Shown: positions 20,397 through 25,305 of the stretch, one piece after another
How the letters are laid out: every line of letters begins with the position of its first letter
Numbering within the stretch: the stretch's first letter is position 1
From: Mesostigma viride
Taxonomy: Eukaryota; Streptophyta; Mesostigmatophyceae; Mesostigmatales; Mesostigmataceae
Direction of reading: 5' to 3'
NCBI GenBank assembly: GCA_009746045.1
Contig: RPFO01002117.1
Location: 1-25,305, forward strand
Length of the DNA stretch: 25,305 nucleotides
Notes under the pieces: generated by a model
What the model saw: the letters and a program-made list of their open reading frames with translations, nothing else
Database searches by the model: none
What the model was told of the DNA's origin: nothing
Made by a program: the position numbers and the translations under genes

Positions 20397-20540
20397 AAAT
20401 AATATTAGGATATATATTTGGTGACTGAACCTGTGGGAGTATTGGGATGTGAAGCTCAGTGTTGTGGCTGAGCCCAATACTCAATGTATCAAATAGTCTT
20501 AATATTTTGTATTTGGGGCTAGTTATGTCTTTGACTAGTA
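20397..20540. repeat. Imperfect fold-back (MITE-like) sequence at the satellite edge
   Basis: A hairpin with 9- to 10-bp arms, GAGTATTGGG (20437-20446) and CCCAATACTC (20473-20482), encloses a second pair, GCTCAG (20454-20459) and CTGAGC (20468-20473). Flanking AT-rich arms (AATATTAGGATATATATTTG on the left; the complement of CAAATAGTCTTAATATT on the right) continue the inverted symmetry imperfectly. No coding capacity is present. It may be a miniature inverted-repeat element or just a structured AT-rich boundary. Confidence 0.45.
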
Positions 20541-20551
20541 GCGGCCAATTA

Positions 20552-20689
20552 GGTTGTGCCATGTGGCACAATGTGGTGTTGCCGCGTGGCGCAATGTCGT
20601 GAAGACGCGTGGCGCACTGTAGTGGTGACGCGCGCGCGATGCGGCGGTGACGCATGGCGCAGAACAGTGGTACCATGTGGCCGCATATG
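20552..20689. repeat. Degenerate 22-23 bp minisatellite (~6 units)
   Basis: Imperfect tandem units start at about 20552, 20576, 20599, 20622, 20644 and 20667. They share a core like GTGGTGACGCGTGGCGCA, for example TTGCCGCGTGGCGCAATG and AAGACGCGTGGCGCACTG. Divergence between units suggests an old array. It overlaps the first codons of the downstream + strand open frame. Confidence 0.65.
20554..20571. repeat. Perfect 18-bp inverted repeat
   Basis: TTGTGCCA-TG-TGGCACAA, with 8-bp arms and a 2-bp centre, lies at the left end of the minisatellite that follows. It may be an occasional product of that repeat rather than a separate site. Confidence 0.5.
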
Positions 20690-20769
20690 TGCTACATGTA
20701 CTCCAACGGAGTTATGTTCCTATTAATAATGCGGCCGCACTAGTCTGTCCTAGGTTCAGTCACTATGAC

Positions 20770-20807
20770 ATTGACAGTTCCGCTGGCCGGTACCTAGAAC
20801 TGTCAAT
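20770..20807. repeat. Inverted repeat, 11-bp arms
   Basis: ATTGACAGTTC (20770-20780) and GAACTGTCAAT (20797-20807) are perfect complements separated by 16 bases. They lie inside the first coding-like segment. The function is unknown: an RNA stem-loop or a protein-binding site are both possible. Confidence 0.6.
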
Positions 20808-20952
20808 TGTTATGGGTCGCGCTGATTGTCCGTCCGCCTCAGCGGTTCAGTGCTTATACCCGCAGCCGCGTGGTTCACTAGCTGCTATTGCGCAGGCTAT
20901 CCTGCGTGGCATGCTGAATTATTACAGAGTACTTAGTGGCCATGCGCAGTGC

Positions 20953-20980
20953 GCGAAGGTATTTGTAGAATTACCTTCGC
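20953..20980. repeat. Inverted repeat, 9-bp arms
   Basis: GCGAAGGTA (20953-20961) and TACCTTCGC (20972-20980) are perfect complements around a 10-nt loop. This is the second strong stem-loop within 200 bp, in the same open segment. Confidence 0.55.
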
Positions 20981-21328
20981 AATTGTTGACCATCTTAGAC
21001 AATGCTTACAATTCTTCGACCTATGCTGGAATACAATAAGGAGCCACATTGCTCTGCAACCTCTGCAATCTGCGACTCATATTGTTGATGCCACAATTAT
21101 ACACTTGAGTCGAGTGTACACTTACAATCCGCATGGTGTGCGAACCTACTGCACAGCCAGTTGTGATGCCTTCGCGCTGCTCGCGCGTTGCCTTCCGTTG
21201 CTGGTGCAACGCCTTCGCTGCTGGAGAGCGTCTTCCATGGCTGTCGCTACACATTCCGACAATGATGCGCCGTGGGGCGACTCGAGCACGCTGTCTACAG
21301 TCGCCGACGCGTCATCTAAGTCACTACT

Positions 21329-21926
21329 GTCGCGCCATTATGCGACCCTGTTGTGCCATTGTGCGCGCCCGTCGCGCCCTTATGGGACTTTGTCGCCCCA
21401 GTTGCCACGGCTGTCGCCCCTCCGTGCGACCTTGTCGCCTTGTCGTCCGCTGCTGTTGCGCTGACGAGCGACCCTTACATGCCTGTGTGCGCCCCTGTCG
21501 CGTCCCAAGTCGATTCTGGAGCGACGCCGTGAGATTCTGTCGCACCGCTTCCCGACCATGTCGCATCGTCCCGCGCCGTCACACATCGTCGCCCGATCAT
21601 GTTGCTACGTCGCGCGCGTCGGTCGCACCGTCTCCCGACTCTGTGGCGCCGTTGTCCGGCATCTGACATCGTGGTGCCGCACCTCAGTCACGCCTACTTT
21701 CGCTTCTGTGGTGCGGGTTTGCACTCCTACGAGTGCTCATGTCGCGCACCCTAGCGACGTTGTCGCGACGCCAGGCGACATAGTCGCGTCACCCTCGCGT
21801 TCCTGTCGTGGCCATGCGAGAGTATGTCACGGTGCCCGAGGTACCGTACCTGTCGCCCCCGCGCGCGACCCTACACCTACCTCCGTGGCGCCTCCGGTTG
21901 ACCCTGTGGCGACCGCGCTGTCTACG
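21329..21926 (+). repeat. 21-bp tandem repeat encoding V-A-P-x-x-D-x heptapeptides
   Basis: From 21329 codons fall into units of seven: VAPLCDP, VVPLCAP, VAPLWDF, VAPVATA, VAPPCDL, VALSSAA, VALTSDP, and so on, each starting with GTC/GTT/GTG at 21-bp steps (21329, 21350, 21371, 21392, 21413, 21434, 21455...). A stop (TGA) falls in the unit at 21518. Near 21581-21599 the register shifts, and the pattern resumes in another frame as VATSRAS (21600), VAPSPDS (21621), VAPLSGI (21642), VAHPSDV (21741), VATPGDI (21762), VASPSRS (21783), VAPPVDP (21885) and VATALST (21906). Strong divergence between units, with the V-A and D positions kept, suggests past selection on the peptide and an old array. The protein family is not recognised; the tract resembles a Pro/Ala-rich linker. 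Confidence 0.75.
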
Positions 21927-22578
21927 GGTCCTGCGTCGTCTTCTTCAGGCAGTGTTGTGCCGCCGCCTACGGCTGCCATGCCCCTTGGCGGCTGGCCCCA
22001 GACGCTGCTGCTGCGCCGAGTGCGCTGCCCGGGGATGGTGCTAGTCCCTCCTACCGTCGTCTCACCGCGCTGGAGTTGGCGGAGCAGACATTGCATTGTG
22101 CGCTTGTGATCGAGTGGCTGACTGGATGCTGACGATCCGCTCCACGGCCTTCACCCATGCAGCGCTCGACATTCTACGTGATCAGCTGGATTCTGACATG
22201 CCGTCGTACCATATGGTGTTGTTGTATGCGCTGCTGTACGAGGCCTACCGGGTTCGGGACGCTTGTCGGCCTGCGCCGCTGTCTGGTCAGGGGTTGGACG
22301 CCTACAGTGCCCCCGCCCCGTGCCAGTGCCAGTGGTCACTGTCCACCTACGCGCGACAGGGTCCCCGCATCTGAGAGGGTCGTGAGATTCTGCACATCCG
22401 GATGTGCATGCCAAACGTGGATCTGCTGTTGCATCTGTTCTTCTCCACGTTGGTGCGCCCTTGGCTGACCTCAGTGTGCGAGCCGTCCTATCTGCATGTC
22501 CTCTGCCTCCTGGCATTGGAACCCTTCTCTTATTGTTCGAGTGTAGCCATCTTGATTGGGCCTATATGTAGATTGTGA

Positions 22579-23141
22579 TCACCCAACATCGTGTTTCTGG
22601 GCTTTCCTGGTTTTGTTTCCTACCGTTGTGTGGGAGGATGTCTACCTTACCATTGACCGCCATGACAACCGGACGAGGATGTCGTTCATTACCACGCGTA
22701 CTTGGATGTGTTGATCGCGACGCGCGGGACCTACCAGGCTAATGGCCAGTAGATAGAGGGCTTCAGGGCCCGACCTGAGGGTGTTGTCCCTCCGGTATAT
22801 AATAGAGTCACCCTCTGTGCTTGGCTAGTTGGTTGGGTTATCCTTGGCACTTGGTGTGAGGATTGTTCCTACGCTTGTCCTGCCTAGTGCGTTCCCCCCG
22901 GCAAGCCTTTGTGCCAGGCAGTTGGGATTAAGCCTAACACCCGGCGTGGTGCTGGTGAACCCTACACCGTTTGGGGTGGGACTCGCGGTTAACATATTTG
23001 CGCTGGGAGCGTTTGTTGGGTGGCTAGCTGATTGTGTTGGGTTATAGCTTGGTTCGATAGGTGTTTTATTCGTACCGATCTACCTCTGTTTATGATCCAG
23101 TGTTTATGCTCTCCTGACCTAGGGAGAGGACTCCCTACTTT
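22579..23141. other. Non-coding stretch with a TATA-like box
   Basis: No convincing gene. The short open frame at 22829-23047 has no family resemblance and low-complexity Leu/Val composition. The stretch contains the TATA-like sequence at 22796 and leads into the polypurine tract at 23142. Confidence 0.5.
22796..22804 (+). promoter_or_regulatory. TATA-box-like sequence TATATAATA
   Basis: TATATAATA stands out in locally GC-rich DNA, just downstream of a GAGGG/CCCTC inverted repeat (about 22777-22792). It could be the core promoter of a transcript running toward 23150. No start site or recognised coding sequence follows, so confidence is low. Confidence 0.35.
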
Positions 23142-23168
23142 GGGGGGGAGGTGTTACGGCGCGTAACA
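23142..23168 (+). promoter_or_regulatory. Polypurine tract and start of LTR-like sequence
   Basis: GGGGGGGAGG (23142-23151) is followed directly by TGTTACGGCGCGTAACA (23152-23168), which begins with TG and is itself an inverted repeat with 7-bp arms (TGTTACG/CGTAACA). In LTR retrotransposons a polypurine tract primes plus-strand DNA synthesis immediately upstream of the 3' LTR, and LTRs start with TG in a short inverted repeat. The fit is good, but no second LTR or pol gene is in the window. Confidence 0.5.
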
Positions 23169-23178
23169 AACGGTGTTA

Positions 23179-23190
23179 TTACGGCCGTAA
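23179..23190. repeat. Perfect 12-bp palindrome TTACGGCCGTAA
   Basis: This lies 10 bp downstream of the TGTTACGGCGCGTAACA inverted repeat and shares its TTACGG/CGTAA arms. The two look like paired copies of one binding site, as seen in some LTR U3 regions. The binding factor is unknown. Confidence 0.5.
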
Positions 23191-23584
23191 ATTGAGGCCT
23201 TACGCTCTTGGTGGCCTCAGCTATTCCGAAACAGTCTAGCTGTGGTTACGACTGTTGTCTTTCCTACGTTTACGTGTAGTTTAGGACCTTTTGACCGGTT
23301 GTTACTTGGTCCAGTGACGTGTCAATTGTTCAATACTGTGGGCCGGTGCAGTAGTGCCGCGCTGCGTACTTTAGGGCCTGGACCGTTGGCGCTCTGTGTG
23401 GTCTGGACCAGCGCCGCCCTACGTGGCATTAGAGTGCGTAGATCTAACCTACCTGTGATCGTACGGCCGGCGCTCAGGGCCATGTTTGGGCCGAGCACGC
23501 ACGAGTCTGTCGGCCAATTTAGGTGTTGCAATTTCCTTGTTGACAGTTCGACCTTTGATATGGCTTGTTATAGCTAGTCGAACC

Positions 23585-23604
23585 ATTAATTAATTAATTA
23601 ATTA
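23585..23604. repeat. (ATTA)5 microsatellite
   Basis: Five perfect copies of ATTA following CTAGTCGAACC. It is a simple sequence repeat without further evidence of function. Confidence 0.85.
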
Positions 23605-23837
23605 TCAACATCACTCGTTGGGTAGATGTAGCACATAGCCCTGAGAAGGGGCATATGGCTTTTAATACATTCTAGGCTACTTCATGCAAGGGTGGGAATG
23701 TAAGCTACCCCTGCTCTAGGTGCACCAGGGCACCCGCACCCTCATGGTCTATCACGCTATGCCCGGGTAAGGGGGGAGCATGCCTGTGAGGGGGGAAGAT
23801 CATCATGGCTATACAAAAACTAGAGCGTGGCATCTCA

Positions 23838-23856
23838 GCAGAGAGCAGCTCTCTGC
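23838..23856. repeat. 19-bp perfect palindrome with one central base
   Basis: GCAGAGAGC-A-GCTCTCTGC has arms of 9 bp. As RNA it would be too tightly closed for a normal loop unless the inner pairs open. As DNA it is a good dyad site. Confidence 0.6.
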
Positions 23857-23927
23857 ATGGGCACAGCATCTAAATAAAACTAGGCATCGTCTGGAGTGTG
23901 GCTCATCATAGGCACACATGTACATGA

Positions 23928-23932
23928 TTACA
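23928..23932 (-). terminator. Possible polyadenylation signal TGTAA
   Basis: TGTAA on the - strand lies about 95 bases downstream of the stop codon of the ORF1-like gene. TGTAA is the usual poly(A) signal in chlorophyte green algae. It is meaningful only if the host is one, and a 5-base match is weak on its own. Confidence 0.2.
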
Positions 23933-24026
23933 TAAAGCGCGTGGCTTAGCTGGAATAGGGCCTCTAGGAGGCGTACATGTACATGGCCACGGTCTATCTA
24001 TTCTACACTACTACTGCTGTATTCCC

Positions 24027-25037
24027 CTAAGCTGGGGCGTCTGGAGTCGCTGGGGCCGCGGGGGTCGCCTGCCAGGGCTTGTGGCCGACGTAGATGGCCG
24101 CCCCCTTCCAGTACACCGGCTGCCCCGCCTTGGTCTGCCGGAGCTGGAGGTAGGTCGCCATAGCTCCCGTCGCCGTTGTTGCTGCGCCAGGGTCAGGTCG
24201 TCATCAAGGGTGAAGAGAGTCTTCTCGAGCCGCTTGCGGCGTCTGAGAAAAGAATCTTGTCCGCCGGGGTCTTAAAGGTGAGAAGGAGCGGGGGCGGCCC
24301 TGCCTTACCCGCGCGCGGGGAAGGCGGTGGGCGGCCAGCTCGATCTCACCAGTAAGGCCGCATGCGATCAAGGATTTCTCTCTCAAAAGCACGTGCAAGC
24401 TTCTCGGATTCTCACCTTCCTCCATCTTGAGATTCTTGACAATGACGTTGAGGCTGCGCTTGGCGAGCTCGGCCTCCTCGCGGAGGTCAAGCGTCTGCCG
24501 TTGAAGCTGGGCTGCGACGGCGGAGGTGGTGGAGGTGGTGTGTTGCTTAAGCATGTCCGCCCGGTGGTGATGGGAGGAGCATCGCCGGCCAGGCCAGCCG
24601 GGGCTGGCTTGGCGGCAATGTCCTTCACCGCCTGGGCGGTGAGGCCTGCGGTGTTCTGCAGAACCTCGATAGCAATGGCGTTGTCCTTAAGACGCTGGTC
24701 GATGTCGCGGAGCTGGGGGTGATGGAGTCGGTGGAGGCGGAGGGAGGGGGGGGGTGGAGGCGAGGAGGGCGGCGGTGGCGGTGGGATGGTGGGGAGCTCA
24801 GCAGCCAGCGTGCGCCAAGTGCCGCCACATCTGCAGCAATGGGCGTCACGTGCTGTGAGAGGCGGCGTGGAGGTGGTGGACGAAGGTGGATTCGGTAATG
24901 GGGGCGGGGTGCAGAGGTCATCGGCCGAGCGCTTAGTGAGGGTAAAGAGAGCTGCGAGCTGAAGGCGGGGGCGAGACCAGCCGGCCAGGTTGGTCGACGA
25001 GTCTGAGACGGATGGGAATACCGGCCGTCAGCTCCGT
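24027..25037 (-). pseudogene. L1 ORF1p-like protein remnant, several frameshifts
   Basis: The - strand reading can be followed through successive frames. It opens with SDSSTNLAGWSRPRLQLAAL and a Pro-rich linker (about 25037-24740). A helical, coiled-coil-like stretch with QLRDIDQRLKDNAIAIEVLQ follows (about 24715), then QRQTLDLREEAELAKRSLNV with IVKNLKMEEGEN (about 24500-24410), resembling the first strand of the ORF1p RRM. ELAAHRLPRARV is next (about 24330), like the AHR motif before the RRM end. A tail with KRLEKTLFTLDDDLTLAQQQ and RRRELW, then YLQLRQTKAGQPVYWKGAAI, ends at TAG (24027-24029). Coiled coil, RRM and a C-terminal domain with a 'D-L-T-x-x-Q...R-R-x-x-L-W' helix is the plan of L1-type ORF1 RNA-binding proteins. 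At least three frame changes break it, and no single start codon opens the whole reading. The family call is by pattern memory only. Confidence 0.6.
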
Positions 25038-25305
25038 TGCGGAAAGACTGGGTGTTGAACCATGGAGTACCGAACCATGGATGTACGTTATTGCCAGTTG
25101 ATGTCTAAGTAACGTGTTAATGGCTCAGTAATAAATGGAAACAATTATTATAATGGAAAGCATTAGAGTCGGGAGTTCAACGATCTTTCAAAATGCAGAA
25201 ACAGGGTTTCTTCTTCTACCGGGTTAGTTAGTACTAGGACAGGTCAGATCATGGGGTCGAAGTGGAAGGAGAAGAACCAGGGTCGTAACACTGTACTCTG
25301 TGATC
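25038..25305. other. Window-edge sequence without a recognisable gene
   Basis: Contains a direct repeat of GAACCATGGA (two copies about 15 bp apart near 25057-25082), an AT-rich patch near 25110-25160 and CGTAACA at 25284-25290. No open frame of note was seen. Confidence 0.4.

Larger units (their letters stand above)
20647..22578 (+). pseudogene. Degenerate protein-coding-like region of unknown family
   Basis: A chain of + strand open segments with protein-like composition, interrupted by frame changes and stops. Segment 1 (20647-21039, 130 codons) includes PINNAAALVCPRFSHYDIDS and LPSQLLTILDNAYNSSTYAG. Segment 2 is the heptapeptide-repeat tract at 21329-21926. Segment 3 (about 21975-22132) includes ALPGDGASPSYRRLTALELA. 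Segment 4 (22096-22374, continuing in frame past a TGA to 22578) includes ALDILRDQLDSDMPSYHMVL and later MPNVDLLLHLFFSTLVRPWL. I recognise no domain, and no reverse transcriptase, protease or integrase motif is visible. Being upstream of a polypurine tract and LTR-like start, it could be the body of a non-autonomous LTR element, with the Pro/Ala-rich repeat as a gag-like linker. That is inference. It could also be a decayed host gene with introns I cannot define. Confidence 0.4.
23191..24026. other. No convincing gene; simple repeats and hairpins only
   Basis: An open frame of 111 codons at 23242-23577 (+) has no recognisable domain and is probably chance. The rest holds the ATTA microsatellite, the 19-bp palindrome at 23838 and two copies of CATGTACATG (about 23917 and 23976). 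No ORF2 or reverse transcriptase is found here, although the ORF1-like remnant at 24027 points into this stretch. Confidence 0.5.
23152..25290 (+). mobile_element. Possible 3' LTR (~2.1 kb), ends TGTTACG...CGTAACA
   Basis: If the LTR starts at 23152, the next outward copy of the required inverted end CGTAACA that I find is at 25284-25290, 15 bases before the window edge. This would give a long LTR with 7-bp terminal inverted repeats, later or originally containing the ORF1-like remnant. The match could be chance, and an LTR ending much earlier is equally possible. No target-site duplication can be tested here. Confidence 0.25.

Noticed and set aside
21678-21692. Isolated satellite-like match GGTGCCGCACCTC
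   Set aside because: It falls inside the 21-bp heptad repeat (GTG GTG CCG CAC CTC) and is explained by it.
22829-23047. 72-codon Leu/Val/Gly-rich frame after the TATA-like box
   Set aside because: It is hydrophobic, but short and without family resemblance or a convincing start. It could be noise in a transcribed leader.
23242-23577. 111-codon + strand open frame
   Set aside because: No recognisable domain, no supporting context, and it begins inside LTR-like sequence; probably chance.

Overview
This is eukaryotic nuclear, repeat-dominated DNA with no bacterial-style gene order. A roughly 230-bp satellite, non-LTR retrotransposons with a restriction-like endonuclease (RLE), a GC-rich coding bias and a L1-ORF1p-like remnant point to a protist or microalga. 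A green alga is plausible, but the sequence does not fix the taxon. I saw no rRNA, tRNA, CRISPR array or intact host gene.

Layout. (1) 1-12055: 52 complete head-to-tail satellite monomers plus a partial one at the left edge. (2) 12056-13087: the 5'-truncated, frameshifted 3' end of an RLE retrotransposon on the + strand. (3) 13088-13437: 3' UTR material of both retroelements plus an AT-rich spacer. (4) 13438-18766: a nearly complete RLE retrotransposon on the - strand, tail-to-tail with the first. In order it encodes a PHD finger, a large uncharacterised region, a RING-H2 finger, two C2H2/C2HC fingers, a reverse transcriptase with YMDD, a CCHC knuckle and an RLE. Three frame changes break it, two of them at C homopolymers. 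(5) 18767-20396: seven more monomers of the same satellite. (6) 20397-23151: non-satellite DNA holding a fold-back sequence, a 22-23 bp minisatellite and a degenerate + strand coding-like region whose centre is a 21-bp repeat encoding V-A-P-x-x-D-x heptapeptides. It ends at a polypurine tract abutting TGTTACG, like the edge of a 3' LTR. (7) 23152-25305: LTR-like or intergenic DNA carrying a broken L1-ORF1p-like gene on the - strand, with no ORF2 beside it.

The most interesting signal is in the satellite. Monomers are almost identical except at the exact centre of one palindrome, CTAC^GTAG, where I find four states: no insertion, +G, +C and +TA. The 5' end of the nearly complete retrotransposon joins the satellite 3 bp from this centre. 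The outer edge of the right array lies within the hairpin that follows it. One reading is that this site is cut repeatedly, perhaps by the element's own endonuclease, and repaired with scars. That is inference. Assembly or base-calling artefacts in a long tandem array must be excluded first.
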